Shown piece by piece: positions 6,092-15,102 of a stretch of 64,000 bases of DNA. The DNA lies in contig NZ_CP007770.1 of the NCBI RefSeq assembly GCF_000816185.1, positions 806,001 through 870,000 on the forward strand, given 5' to 3'. The notes under the pieces were generated by a model. It saw nothing but the letters and a program-made list of their open reading frames with translations. It did no database searches and had not been told where the DNA came from. Numbering within the stretch: position 1 is the stretch's first letter; each line of letters begins with the position of its first letter. The DNA is from Campylobacter insulaenigrae NCTC 12927 (GTDB lineage Bacteria > Campylobacterota > Campylobacteria > Campylobacterales > Campylobacteraceae). The translations under genes were made by a program, and so were the position numbers.

Positions 6092-9000
6092 TATTTTCCT
6101 TTAATTTGCACTTTTGTACAATTTCTTTAATATCAGCATTAGAAATTACAAAACCTGTATGATAAAGCAAGCAACTTCCTACATCAAGAACTTTTAATAC
6201 AAGTTTTTTGTTATTAGTATCTTTTGGATTATGTCTTGTATTAGCTAAAGAATAAATTTCATACACCATATCTTTGCTAAGCTTATTTATATCAAGTTCT
6301 ATGATATTTTCCTCAAATTTCATAGGTTCTTGAGTATATTCTTTATCAGAATTTTTATTAGCAATTTTTTTTCTTTTAGTAATGGATTTAATTTCATTTT
6401 GTTTGACTTCTTCTAAAGTATAAATCTCATTTAAATTGAAACTTAAATCACTTTCATTGTTTTTATATCTAAGCAAAAACGCAAAAACCTCATCTTGATT
6501 CTCCTTAAATATATTCTCTATTTTTTCAACTTGAGCTTCAAAAATGATAACTTCAAAAGAAGAATAAAGATCTAAAATTATAGCTTTTGCATATCTTTTT
6601 CCACCCCTACTCATCATAGATTTAAAATCTTCAATTTTTCCTATAGATAAAATTTCACCCTCATTTTTTAGTTCTTCAAAATCAACACTCTTATAGTATT
6701 CAATTCCTTGCATTTGTGAAGCAAATTTATCTAAAGGATGACCAGATACATAAATTCCAAGCATTTCTTTTTCATAACCAAGTTTTTCCATAAGTTCAAA
6801 TTCATTTTTAGTTTCACGAATTTCTACTTTAATGTCTCCTGCAATTTCATCTTCTCCAAACAATGAAGCAGTAGAATTTCTTTTAATTTCTGCAATTTTT
6901 TTACTCGTTTCACTTATAAGCTCAAGATTATCAATCAAACATTTTCTAGTATATTTAAATTCATCAAAAGCCCCAGCTTTTATTAAACTTTCAATAGTCT
7001 TTTTGTTAATCTTACTAGGATCAATCAAACTCACGAAATGATTAAAATCACTAAATCCATTATCACTACGCACAGCTATAATATTTTCAATCGCAGGAAT
7101 TCCCACACTTTTAATAGCTCCAAGTCCATAAATAATAGCCTCTGAACCATCTTCGAGCTTAGTAGCGCTAAATTCTCTTTGAGCTTTATTTATATTTGGT
7201 GGCAAAAGCTTAATATTCATTCTTTTCATTTCTTCAATATATTTTGCAACCTTATCTACATTATTTTCCTCACTTGTCAAAAGTGCAGCCATAAATTCAC
7301 TTGGATAATAAGTCTTCAAATATGCTGTTTGAAAGGTAATAAGCGCATAAGCAGCAGAATGAGATTTATTAAAACCATATTCAGCAAATTTCAAAATCAG
7401 TTCAAACAAATCATCAGCTTTTTTCTCGTCATAGCCTTGTTTTTTTGCACCTTCTAAATACTCTGCTTTAAGATTATCTAAAATTTCTCTTTTTTTCTTA
7501 CCCATAGCACGGCGCACATTATCAGCTCCACCTAAAGAAAAACCCCCGATTTTTTGTACTATTTGCATAACTTGTTCTTGATAAACTATAACTCCATAAG
7601 TGTTTTCAAGTATAGGTTTTAAGTCATCAAATGCGTAAGTAGCAGCTTTTCTGCCGTGTTTAATTTCTATAAAATCATCTACCATTCCACTATCTAAAGG
7701 ACCTGGTCTAAATAAAGCTAAAACCGCTATTAAGTCTTCAAATCTTTCAGGTTTCAGTCTAGAATTTAAACTTTGCATACCACTTGATTCTATTTGAAAA
7801 ATTCCTAAAGTATTACCACTTTGTATTGTTTTATATACTTTAGGATCATTTACATCAATTTTTTCCCAAATAACATCTTTGTTATATCTTTTTTTTATAA
7901 GTTTGATGGCACTATCAACAACCGTTAATGTTTTAAGTCCTAAAAAGTCAAATTTTATCAAATCCACATCTTCAAGATATTCTTTAGAATACTGCGTTAC
8001 TAGATGTCTTTCATCATTTTTACTTTGTCTAAAAAGTGGAGCTTTATTCCACAAAGCCTCATTAGATATTACCACTCCAGCTGCATGCATACCTGCATTT
8101 CTATTTAACCCCTCTAAAGCTTTTGCAAAATCCCATACTTGATGTCCTTTTGGATGAGAATTAATAAATTCAGCTATTTTTGGTTCTTGCTCATAGGCTT
8201 TTTCTAATGTAATCTTAAGTTCTTCAGGTATTAATTTAGCCAAAGCATCAGCATCAGGAATACTCATATCACAAACTCTTGCTACATCACGAATAACTCC
8301 TTTTGCTAAAAGCTTACCAAAAGTGATAACTTGAGCTACTTTTTCAGCTCCATATTTATCAATGACATAATCAATCACCTCACCTCTTCTATCTTGACAA
8401 AAATCCACATCAATATCTGGCATAGAAACACGCTCAGGATTTAAAAATCTTTCAAAAAGAAGATTATAAGGTATAGGATCTAAATCTGTAATTTTTAAAC
8501 AATAAGAAACTAAACTTCCAGCAGCACTTCCTCTTCCTGGTCCAACGGGTATATCTTTATCTTTAGCTGCGATGATAAAATCATGAACTATGAGCATATA
8601 GCCTGAAAATTTCATATTTTTAATAATATTAATCTCTAATTCAAGTCTAGCTTTATACTCTTCATGCTTGTTTTCATCTATAAATTGAAGTCTTTCTTCT
8701 AAACCTTTTTTACAAAGGTATTCAAAAACTATATCATCATTTTCAAAGCTAAATTCTTTATCTTCTACTAAATTTAAACTATATTTTTTAGCATATTCTC
8801 TTGTAAATTTAAAATTTGGTGGAGTTGGATCTCCTAATTTTAATTCTAAATTACATTTATTAGCTATTTCTTGAGTATTTTCAATAGCTTCAGGAATATC
8901 TGCAAAAAGCTCACTCATTTGCTCAGGAGTTTTAACATAAAATTCATGAACTTCGTGTCTTAAACGTCCAGGATCATCTAGCTTAACTCCCATAGCAATA

Positions 9001-9689
9001 CACATAAAAACTTCGTGCGCAGCAGCTCTTTCTTTAAAAGTGTAATGCGTATCATTTGTAGCTATAATTTTTATATCAAGTTCTTTGGAAAGCTTAATAA
9101 TAGATTCATCTATAAATTTTTGATCATCTATACCATGACGCATAATCTCAAGATAAAAATCATCTCCAAAAACTTTCTTATACCACATAGCAGCTTCTTT
9201 AGCACCTTCATAACCCTTAGCACCAAATTTAATATTTCTTTCATTTTTAGTATTTAAATGCCAATTAATCTCTCCTTGCAAACAAGCTGAAGAACAAATC
9301 AACCCTTCGCAATGTTCTTCTAATATTTTTTTATTGATTCTTGGATAATAGTACAAACCATGTATATAACTTTGAGAACTCAAAAACATCAAATTTTTAT
9401 AACCAATTTCATTTTTAGCATACAAACATAGGTGGAAACGCTGTCTTGAGCTTTTATCATTTAGTTCATCATGATTATGTAAATAAGCTTCAAGCCCTAT
9501 AATAGGTTTAATACCTTCAGCTTTCATAGTTTTATAAAAATCAATAGCACCAAACATATTCCCATGGTCAGTCATAGCAACACTTGTAGCTCCTTGACCT
9601 TTTAAAGTTTTAGCTAATTCTTTAAGCTTATTTGCCCCATCAAGTAAAGAGTATTCAGTATGCAAATGTAAATGTGTAAATTGGCTCAT
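6078..9689 (-). CDS. dnaE: DNA polymerase III subunit alpha
   Basis: A 1203-residue replicative polymerase, the usual length for DnaE1. It starts with the PHP domain (HLHLHTEYSLLDGANKL at the N-terminus), followed by the C-family polymerase core with the catalytic Asp motif PDIDVDF near residue 423 and the preceding PGRGSAAGSL loop, then the tandem helix-hairpin-helix and OB-fold regions toward the C-terminus. It elongates both strands at the replication fork. An AAGGTAAT ribosome binding site precedes the ATG. Its last 14 bases overlap the start of the phase-variable DUF2920 gene, which therefore probably shares its transcript. A short divergent intergenic region separates it from the selenoprotein gene. 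Confidence 0.98.
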   Translation of the reverse strand: MSQFTHLHLHTEYSLLDGANKLKELAKTLKGQGATSVAMTDHGNMFGAIDFYKTMKAEGIKPIIGLEAYLHNHDELNDKSSRQRFHLCLYAKNEIGYKNLMFLSSQSYIHGLYYYPRINKKILEEHCEGLICSSACLQGEINWHLNTKNERNIKFGAKGYEGAKEAAMWYKKVFGDDFYLEIMRHGIDDQKFIDESIIKLSKELDIKIIATNDTHYTFKERAAAHEVFMCIAMGVKLDDPGRLRHEVHEFYVKTPEQMSELFADIPEAIENTQEIANKCNLELKLGDPTPPNFKFTREYAKKYSLNLVEDKEFSFENDDIVFEYLCKKGLEERLQFIDENKHEEYKARLELEINIIKNMKFSGYMLIVHDFIIAAKDKDIPVGPGRGSAAGSLVSYCLKITDLDPIPYNLLFERFLNPERVSMPDIDVDFCQDRRGEVIDYVIDKYGAEKVAQVITFGKLLAKGVIRDVARVCDMSIPDADALAKLIPEELKITLEKAYEQEPKIAEFINSHPKGHQVWDFAKALEGLNRNAGMHAAGVVISNEALWNKAPLFRQSKNDERHLVTQYSKEYLEDVDLIKFDFLGLKTLTVVDSAIKLIKKRYNKDVIWEKIDVNDPKVYKTIQSGNTLGIFQIESSGMQSLNSRLKPERFEDLIAVLALFRPGPLDSGMVDDFIEIKHGRKAATYAFDDLKPILENTYGVIVYQEQVMQIVQKIGGFSLGGADNVRRAMGKKKREILDNLKAEYLEGAKKQGYDEKKADDLFELILKFAEYGFNKSHSAAYALITFQTAYLKTYYPSEFMAALLTSEENNVDKVAKYIEEMKRMNIKLLPPNINKAQREFSATKLEDGSEAIIYGLGAIKSVGIPAIENIIAVRSDNGFSDFNHFVSLIDPSKINKKTIESLIKAGAFDEFKYTRKCLIDNLELISETSKKIAEIKRNSTASLFGEDEIAGDIKVEIRETKNEFELMEKLGYEKEMLGIYVSGHPLDKFASQMQGIEYYKSVDFEELKNEGEILSIGKIEDFKSMMSRGGKRYAKAIILDLYSSFEVIIFEAQVEKIENIFKENQDEVFAFLLRYKNNESDLSFNLNEIYTLEEVKQNEIKSITKRKKIANKNSDKEYTQEPMKFEENIIELDINKLSKDMVYEIYSLANTRHNPKDTNNKKLVLKVLDVGSCLLYHTGFVISNADIKEIVQKCKLKENSVNQ

Positions 9690-9752
9690 ATAATTACCTT
9701 ATATTTTTTTGTAATTATAAAAAAAATGTATAAATTTAAAATATAAAAAATG

Positions 9753-9758
9753 TATAAT
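9753..9758 (+). promoter_or_regulatory. -10 box (TATAAT) of the selenoprotein gene
   Basis: TGTATAAT follows AT-rich DNA 27 bases before the ATG at 9786, and an AAAGGAGA ribosome binding site lies between. No -35 box is recognisable, as is normal for this group. Confidence 0.6.
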
Positions 9759-9785
9759 ATAGTACTTTTTAAAAAAGGAGACATT

Positions 9786-10025
9786 ATGGAAGTAAAAATT
9801 TATTTTTGTAATCTTTGAAATTACAGACCACAAGCTGCAAGGGTTGCAGAAGAAATACAAAATGAATTCAAAGATGCACAAATTTCTCAAATAGAAAAAA
9901 GCGGCGGACATTTTATCGTTGAGATAAATGGCACAGTAATTTATTCAAAAAAAGATTTATTTAATTGCGAGGTGGACAGATTTCCTCATGAGGGAGAAAT
10001 TGTTAAACTTATAAAAACAATGTAA
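9786..10025 (+). CDS. SelW/Rdx family selenoprotein (in-frame TGA = selenocysteine)
   Basis: An ATG at 9786 with a strong AAGGAGA site opens a frame that meets TGA at 9816-9818 and then continues to TAA at 10023-10025. Read with selenocysteine it is a 79-residue protein with the Rdx redox motif Cys-x-x-Sec at residues 8-11 (YFCNLU), followed by NYRPQAARVAEEI and a C-terminal EGEIVKLIK, the pattern of the SelW/Rdx thioredoxin-like family. A perfect hairpin starts 16 bases after the TGA, as needed for a bacterial SECIS element. The role is presumably thiol redox chemistry in the cytoplasm. The gene stands alone between dnaE (divergent) and the DJ-1 gene (convergent), with its own promoter and terminator. 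A pseudogene with a plain stop is the alternative, but the intact downstream frame and SECIS argue against it. Confidence 0.9.
9816..9849 (+). promoter_or_regulatory. SECIS-like element for selenocysteine insertion
   Basis: The TGA at 9816-9818 is followed after 16 bases by CTGCAA-GGG-TTGCAG (9835-9849): six perfect base pairs closing a three-base GGG loop. Bacterial SECIS elements lie directly 3' of the UGA inside the reading frame and show an apical loop with exposed G bound by SelB. The position and loop fit well. Confidence 0.8.
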
Positions 10026-10031
10026 TTTCAT

Positions 10032-10056
10032 AACCCTCATTTTGAGGGTTTATTTT
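10032..10056. terminator. Bidirectional terminator hairpin between selenoprotein and DJ-1 genes
   Basis: AACCCTCA (10032-10039) pairs perfectly with TGAGGGTT (10043-10050) around a TTT loop, followed by TATTTT on the plus strand and preceded by A-rich sequence that serves the minus strand. It lies at the 3' ends of two convergent genes; the DJ-1 stop codon begins inside it. Confidence 0.85.
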
Positions 10057-10619
10057 GTCAAAGGTACAAGCATTCCCTCATAAAGTTTTTCGTAAATTTC
10101 AAATGAACAAAGGTGTTTAACAAGCTCTAATCCAAATAGTATAGCCGTAGCTGGACCTGCTGAAGTAATTACATTTTCATTCACAACAACAGCTTTTGAA
10201 ATTCTAGTACCATCAATGCCAACTTCGCAACCAGGATAACAAGAAAATTCTCCTTTTATTACTCCTGCTTTTGCCAATACGATTGGTGAAGCACAAATTG
10301 CTGCCACTATTTTTTTATTTGTATAAAGATCTTTAATAATTTGAATAATTTTTTCATTATTTTTAAGATTTGTCATACCTTCAAAACCACCTGCCATAGC
10401 AATTGCGTCTAAAGATATACTTTCAATTTCTTCTAGTTTTTTCTCAGCTTGAATACAAATTCCATTTGCGCCTTTAACCAAAAGTTCATCATCTAAAGAA
10501 GCTACAATAACTTCTAAATTCCCACTCATTTGTCCTGCTCTTTTTAAAACATCTACTATACCTATAAATTCAGCTTCTTCAAAACCTTTAGCTAAAGGTG
10601 CTAACACTTTTTTACTCAT
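10050..10619 (-). CDS. DJ-1/PfpI family protein (ThiJ-like)
   Basis: A 189-residue cytoplasmic protein of the DJ-1 superfamily. The nucleophile elbow is AICASP with Cys109, and the acidic partner is in GFEEAE near residue 15; the dimer-type AGGFEGM strand is also present. The length and motifs match the DJ-1/YajL subgroup, linked to protein or methylglyoxal stress repair, rather than PfpI proteases. It follows aguB by 12 bases on the same strand and is likely the last gene of that operon, ending at a terminator hairpin. An AAAAGGAT-type ribosome binding site precedes the ATG. The exact substrate cannot be told from sequence. Confidence 0.9.
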   Translation of the reverse strand: MSKKVLAPLAKGFEEAEFIGIVDVLKRAGQMSGNLEVIVASLDDELLVKGANGICIQAEKKLEEIESISLDAIAMAGGFEGMTNLKNNEKIIQIIKDLYTNKKIVAAICASPIVLAKAGVIKGEFSCYPGCEVGIDGTRISKAVVVNENVITSAGPATAILFGLELVKHLCSFEIYEKLYEGMLVPLTK

Positions 10620-10631
10620 TTTTTATCCTTT

Positions 10632-11504
10632 TTAATCAATAAATCTCTTACTTAAATCATTAAAATAATCTATACGTCTATCACGCAAAAATGGCCACCA
10701 TCTTCGTACATTTTCACATCTTTTCATATCTATTTCAACTACTTGACAAATTTCGTCACTTGAATTTGCCATAAAAAGTTTTTCTCCTTGAGCTCCAAAA
10801 ACAAAGGAATTTCCCCAAAATCTTATACCTTCTTCTACTCCACTTTCATCTTTTTCAAAACCCACTCTATTAATTGCTACCACTGGAAGACCATTAGCTA
10901 TAGCATGACCTCTTTGTACCCCTATCCAAGCATCTAATTGCCTTTGTTTTTCATCCTCACTATCTTTATCAAACCAACCAATAGCTGTTGGATAAATTAA
11001 AATTTGAGCTCCTTTTAAAGCCATTATTCTAGCAGCTTCAGGATACCACTGATCCCAACAAATCAAAACCCCAAGTTTTCCAACACTCGTATGTATAGGT
11101 TCAAAACCTAAATCTCCAGGAGTAAAATAAAATTTTTCATAAAAACAAGGATCATCAGGTATATGCATTTTACGATACTTACCAGCAATACTACCATCTT
11201 TTTCAAAAACCACACTAGTATTATGATAAAGTCCAGCACTTCTTTTTTCAAATAAAGAACTAACTAAAACCACATTATTTTTTCTAGCTACATTGGACCA
11301 AAATTCAATATCTTTTTCATATTCATTTGCTAAATCAAAAAAATCAACATTCTCGCTTTGACAAAAATATTGTGTTTGATGAAGCTCTTGTAAACAAACA
11401 AGTTCAGCGTTTTGCATACTTGCTTGCTTTATAAGCTCACAAGTTTTTTCTATTGTATTTTTTTTATTTTGTTGAAATTTATGTTGTATCAAAGCTACTT
11501 TCAT
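10632..11504 (-). CDS. aguB: N-carbamoylputrescine amidase
   Basis: A 290-residue nitrilase-superfamily enzyme that hydrolyses N-carbamoylputrescine to putrescine, CO2 and ammonia. The catalytic triad is visible: Glu40 (CLQELHQTQYF), Lys112 (KYRKMHIPDD) and Cys149 (LICWDQWYPE). I start it at MKVALIQ (11504), with GAGGGGAA upstream and five bases after the stop of the transporter gene; the open frame extends further up to 11573, but that would read through the transporter's end and adds no family-like sequence. Together with aguA two genes upstream it completes the agmatine route to putrescine. Close linkage to aguA makes the substrate call strong. Confidence 0.93.
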   Translation of the reverse strand: MKVALIQHKFQQNKKNTIEKTCELIKQASMQNAELVCLQELHQTQYFCQSENVDFFDLANEYEKDIEFWSNVARKNNVVLVSSLFEKRSAGLYHNTSVVFEKDGSIAGKYRKMHIPDDPCFYEKFYFTPGDLGFEPIHTSVGKLGVLICWDQWYPEAARIMALKGAQILIYPTAIGWFDKDSEDEKQRQLDAWIGVQRGHAIANGLPVVAINRVGFEKDESGVEEGIRFWGNSFVFGAQGEKLFMANSSDEICQVVEIDMKRCENVRRWWPFLRDRRIDYFNDLSKRFID

Positions 11505-11508
11505 TTTT

Positions 11509-12390
11509 TTAGTTCCCCTCTTCTTCTGAATCATCATAAGGATCAAGATGAATTTGAATATCCCACTTATCATCTTTATAATTTTGTCTAATTTTATCTT
11601 CTATATCATCTGCAATTTTGTGTGCATTAAGTAGGGAAATTATAGGACAAAACACTAAATGCACGCTAAGATATTTTTTATCAGGACTTTGACGTGTTTT
11701 TAAATGATGAAAACTGATAATTTCAGGATGTCTTTGTATGCAAGTTTGTATCCAAGCTACTACTTCATCAGATAAAGCTTTATCCATTAAAAAAGCTAAA
11801 CTTTTTTTCATAATTTTAAATGCTGAAAAAGCTATATAAAAACTTACTAATATTCCAAAGATAGCATCAATAATATAAAATTCTGTAAGATAAATAATTA
11901 TTAAAGCTAAAAGAGTAAGAAAATTTGTCAAAACATCACTTTTATAGTGCAAACAATCAGATTTTACAATCAAACTTTGTGTTTTTTTAGCTACATAAGA
12001 AAGAAATAAAACCAAAACAAAAGTTACAACTAAGGCAAAAACCATAATATAAATACCTAAATTTAAATCTGTTATACTTTCTTGATTATAAATTTTCATC
12101 ACACTTTCATAAAAAATATAAATACCTATTAATAAAATTACAGCACTCTCAAACAAGCCCATCAAAGCTTCTATTTTTGAAAATCCAAAATTATATTTTT
12201 CATTTGATTTTTGTGAGGCTTTTTTCAAAGCTAAAAAATTTAAGATTGAAATTACAAAATCTACCAAAGAATCAATAGCACTAGCAAGTATAGCGACAGA
12301 ACCTGAGCTAAATCCAACTATAAATTTGATAATAGCTAAAAATATAGCACAAAAACTAGCAATTATTGTTGCTTTTTTTTGTAAACTCAT
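11509..12390 (-). CDS. Cation diffusion facilitator (FieF-like metal efflux pump)
   Basis: A 293-residue CDF transporter with about six membrane helices followed by a cytoplasmic C-terminal domain of about 90 residues. The metal site is visible as DSLVD in helix 2 and HYKSD in helix 5 (an Asp/Asp plus His/Asp set as in FieF), suggesting Zn(II) or Fe(II) export by proton antiport. I choose ATG 12390 because it forms an ATGA overlap with the aguA stop; the upstream frame to 12423 lies inside aguA. It sits between aguA and aguB, which is unusual, since neither enzyme uses a transition metal; co-transcription does not prove shared function. Confidence 0.92.
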   Translation of the reverse strand: MSLQKKATIIASFCAIFLAIIKFIVGFSSGSVAILASAIDSLVDFVISILNFLALKKASQKSNEKYNFGFSKIEALMGLFESAVILLIGIYIFYESVMKIYNQESITDLNLGIYIMVFALVVTFVLVLFLSYVAKKTQSLIVKSDCLHYKSDVLTNFLTLLALIIIYLTEFYIIDAIFGILVSFYIAFSAFKIMKKSLAFLMDKALSDEVVAWIQTCIQRHPEIISFHHLKTRQSPDKKYLSVHLVFCPIISLLNAHKIADDIEDKIRQNYKDDKWDIQIHLDPYDDSEEEGN

Positions 12391-13364
12391 CTTAGACCTT
12401 GAAAGCGATTTTGACACGAACAATGCAAAGATCCATTTTGCCTTAAAAATACTCTTGCATCAACTCCAATAACTTTGTGATTTTTACATATTTTTTGCAA
12501 TTTATCTATAATAATTTGATCATTTTTATCATCATAAGTTGGGACTATTAAAGCATTATTTATAAATACAAAATTTGCATAAGTAGCCCCAAGTCGCTTA
12601 CCTTCATAATAAATAGGCTTAGGTAAAGGTAAGCTTACTAATTTATAGCCACTTTTCCTAAGCTCATTTTCCATAGCTTTTAATGGTTTATAATGTTCAT
12701 CTGTTTCATCTTCACATATACAATATGCAATTGTTTCTTCATTGATAAATCTAGCTAAAGTATCTATGTGAGAATCTGTATCATCACCTCTTATATATCC
12801 ATAATTTAACCATATAATTTTTTCTAAACCAAAAATATCTTTTATTTTCTTTTCAATTTCATCTTTATTTAATTTAGAATTTCTATTTTCATTTAACAAA
12901 CAAGCGCTAGTTGTAAGCATCACTCCTTTGCCATTAAAATCAACACTTCCACCTTCTAAAATAAAATCTATCTTTTCTAACTTGCCTAGCAATTTCCTTT
13001 CAAAAAGTTCAGAATTAACAGCATTATCTAAAGAACTTTGAAATTTATCCCCCCAAGCATTGAAAGTAAAATCAAGCGCTAATATTTTTTTATCTTCATA
13101 AACATCAATGGCACCAAAATCTCTAATCCAAGTATCATTAGTTTGACATTGAAAAAAATCTACATTATTAATATTTTGAAATCTTTCAAAATCATCTTTA
13201 CTAGGAGCAATAAGCAAAACTTTTTGAAACCTAGCCACTGCTTTAATAAATTCTTCATAAGCTTTTAAAATATCTTCTAAATATGACTTCCAGTCACTAT
13301 TTTTATGAGGTAAGGAAATTAAAAGTAGTTCTTGCTCATGCCATTCAGCTATACTCTTTCTCAT
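12387..13364 (-). CDS. aguA: Agmatine deiminase
   Basis: A 325-residue guanidino-modifying enzyme (peptidyl-arginine deiminase fold) that converts agmatine to N-carbamoylputrescine and ammonia. Signature pieces are NDTWIRDFG (about 76-84), the substrate-binding LEGGSVDF, GDDTDSHIDT with the catalytic His199, and the nucleophile Cys315 in GSLHCSC. It is the first gene of an operon that continues with the CDF transporter (ATGA overlap) and aguB. A speA-type arginine decarboxylase to make agmatine is not in the window. The lone ATG at 13364 follows AAAAAAGGTA. Confidence 0.95.
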   Translation of the reverse strand: MRKSIAEWHEQELLLISLPHKNSDWKSYLEDILKAYEEFIKAVARFQKVLLIAPSKDDFERFQNINNVDFFQCQTNDTWIRDFGAIDVYEDKKILALDFTFNAWGDKFQSSLDNAVNSELFERKLLGKLEKIDFILEGGSVDFNGKGVMLTTSACLLNENRNSKLNKDEIEKKIKDIFGLEKIIWLNYGYIRGDDTDSHIDTLARFINEETIAYCICEDETDEHYKPLKAMENELRKSGYKLVSLPLPKPIYYEGKRLGATYANFVFINNALIVPTYDDKNDQIIIDKLQKICKNHKVIGVDARVFLRQNGSLHCSCQNRFQGLR

Positions 13365-13419
13365 TTTAATACCTTTTTTGATAATTAAAAAAGTATTTTA
13401 GCATTTTAATTGTATATTT

Positions 13420-13701
13420 TTACTCTTTTTTTAAAACCCAAGCAAAATACCAAATTCCAAACGAAACTATCAAAATAGCAAATAATTTTATATCATATAC
13501 ATCAAAGCCCATATAAAGAACAGAATACATAAATCCAAAACTTCCAGCATAAATACAGATTTTACTCATTAATCCATTCTCTACGGCTCTAAAACAAGGA
13601 CATTTATGAAAAAATTTCTTTTTTTGTTCCTTAGGTCTAAAAAAACTTAAAATAGCACTTAGAATAAGCAAAAAGCTTAAAATATATAAAATCTTTTCCA
13701 T
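13420..13701 (-). CDS. Small hypothetical membrane protein
   Basis: A 93-residue protein with an N-terminal hydrophobic helix (ILYILSFLLILSAILSFF), a basic loop carrying two cysteines (KKFFHKCPCFRAVENG), and two further helices (about residues 47-65 and 70-90), ending in KKE. I do not recognise a family beyond small Campylobacter membrane proteins. Its ATG shares one base with the stop of the metallo-beta-lactamase-fold gene upstream (TAATG), so the two are translationally coupled. Function unknown; the CxC pair could bind metal. Confidence 0.75.
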   Translation of the reverse strand: MEKILYILSFLLILSAILSFFRPKEQKKKFFHKCPCFRAVENGLMSKICIYAGSFGFMYSVLYMGFDVYDIKLFAILIVSFGIWYFAWVLKKE

Positions 13702-14300
13702 TAATTAAAATACCTAAGCCAAGCAGGTATTGCTTGTTGTTCTTCTTTTAAGGTTGTCTTTTCACCATGTCCTGGCAAAAGTTCAAAATCTTTCTCATAA
13801 GTTAAAATTTTTAACAAACTTTCTTTCATCAAATCTGCATTAGAATATGGAAAATCCCATCTACCTATGCTTCTATGAAATAAAAAATCTCCACTAAACA
13901 TTATATTTTCACCCACTAATTCTATCATGGTGCAACCTGGAGTATGTCCTGGAAAGAAATGAAATTTAAAAATAAAATTATCAATTTTAATCTCACTCTC
14001 ATCATTAATCAAAAAATCTGCATTACTATGTTCAAAACCATAATTAAAAGGATCTTTTAACATAAATTCATCATTTTTATGAATATAAATAGGAATTTGA
14101 TATGCTTTTTTTACTTTAGCATTATCAAAAACATGATCATAATGACCATGAGTGTTTAAAATAGCAAGAGGTTTGCTAACATTTTCTTTTATAAATTTCA
14201 AAGCATTTTGACCTGGATCTACGATAATTTGTTTATTTTCAAAATCAACAATATAACAATTTGTTTCATAAGGACCACAAGGACATTTCAAAATACGCAT
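13701..14300 (-). CDS. MBL-fold metallo-hydrolase (glyoxalase II-like)
   Basis: A 199-residue protein with the full metallo-beta-lactamase metal-binding set: THGHYDH (about residues 50-56), PGHTPG with its His, the bridging SGDFLF Asp, and the C-terminal PGHG His. The length is that of the short YcbL/GloB-like hydrolases, without the C-terminal helical domain of classical glyoxalase II. It probably hydrolyses a thioester in the cytoplasm. It is coupled to the small membrane protein gene downstream and transcribed away from nadE; the 61-base gap between them holds both promoters. Confidence 0.9.
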   Translation of the reverse strand: MRILKCPCGPYETNCYIVDFENKQIIVDPGQNALKFIKENVSKPLAILNTHGHYDHVFDNAKVKKAYQIPIYIHKNDEFMLKDPFNYGFEHSNADFLINDESEIKIDNFIFKFHFFPGHTPGCTMIELVGENIMFSGDFLFHRSIGRWDFPYSNADLMKESLLKILTYEKDFELLPGHGEKTTLKEEQQAIPAWLRYFN

Positions 14301-14327
14301 ATAAACTTCCTTTTAACTAAATCAAAA

Positions 14328-14333
14328 TATAAT
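14328..14333 (+). promoter_or_regulatory. -10 box (TATAAT) of the nadE operon
   Basis: TATAAT 28 bases before the nadE ATG, preceded by AT-rich sequence; the only good -10 match in the divergent gap, driving nadE-lpxK-thrC-kdsB and the binding-protein gene. Confidence 0.5.
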
Positions 14334-14361
14334 TAAGAAATTTAATTACTAAGACTTTTTT

Positions 14362-15102
14362 ATGAATTATACAAAATTACAAGAATTATTAATAAATTTT
14401 ATAAGAAAAAATGCAAAAGATAAAAATCTTATCTTAGGGCTAAGTGGCGGTATAGACTCAGCAGTAGTAGCTTGCCTTTGCAAACAAGCAATAAAAGATA
14501 AACTTTATGTTTTATTAATGCCTACAAAATATTCTAAAAAAGATAATTTAAACGATGCAATTATGCTTTGCAATACCCTAAATATAAAGTATAAAATCAT
14601 TTACATTGACTCAATCTTAGAAAATTTTGAATTATTATGCGAAAAACCGGATAAACTTCGCAAAGGAAATCTTGCCGCAAGAATTCGCATGTCGCTACTT
14701 TATGATTATTCTGCATTAAAAAATGCTCTTGTTGTGGGAACTTCTAATAAAAGTGAACTCATGCTTGGATATGGAACAATATATGGAGATTTAGCTTGTG
14801 CTTTTAATCCACTCGCTACACTTTATAAAAGTGAAATTTTTGAATTTGCGAAATTTTTGAATTTACATGAAAATTTTATAAAAAAACCTCCTAGTGCAGA
14901 TCTTTGGCCAAATCAAAGCGATGAAGACGATTTAGGTTATACCTACAAAGAGCTTGATAGTGTTTTAAAAGCTATAGAAAACAATCAAACCTTAGAAAAT
15001 TTTGATGAAAAGCTAAAAAGAAATGTTTTAGAGCGTATGCAAAATAATACTTTCAAAAGAAAACTTCCTACCACTTTAGAGAATTTTGATGATTTGGATT
15101 GA
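14362..15102 (+). CDS. nadE: NH3-dependent NAD+ synthetase
   Basis: A 246-residue enzyme that amidates nicotinate adenine dinucleotide to NAD+ using ATP and ammonia. The PP-loop SGGIDS lies at residues 28-33; VGTSNKSE and the PSADLW loop (GDLACAFNPLATLYK before it) are further NadE motifs. No glutaminase domain is attached, so free ammonia is the nitrogen source. It is the first gene of a tightly packed operon and overlaps lpxK by 14 bases. Confidence 0.96.
   Translation: MNYTKLQELLINFIRKNAKDKNLILGLSGGIDSAVVACLCKQAIKDKLYVLLMPTKYSKKDNLNDAIMLCNTLNIKYKIIYIDSILENFELLCEKPDKLRKGNLAARIRMSLLYDYSALKNALVVGTSNKSELMLGYGTIYGDLACAFNPLATLYKSEIFEFAKFLNLHENFIKKPPSADLWPNQSDEDDLGYTYKELDSVLKAIENNQTLENFDEKLKRNVLERMQNNTFKRKLPTTLENFDDLD

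Noticed and set aside
9699-9911. 70-residue minus-strand ORF
   Set aside because: It lies antisense to the selenoprotein gene and its promoter, is low in complexity and has no ribosome site; the plus-strand frame with TGA as selenocysteine explains the region.
11505-11573. N-terminal extension of aguB (and similar ones for the CDF, peptidase, MFS, nitroreductase and channel genes)
   Set aside because: The extensions lie in upstream genes or promoters, lack ribosome sites, and the internal ATG has a good site or ATGA coupling.
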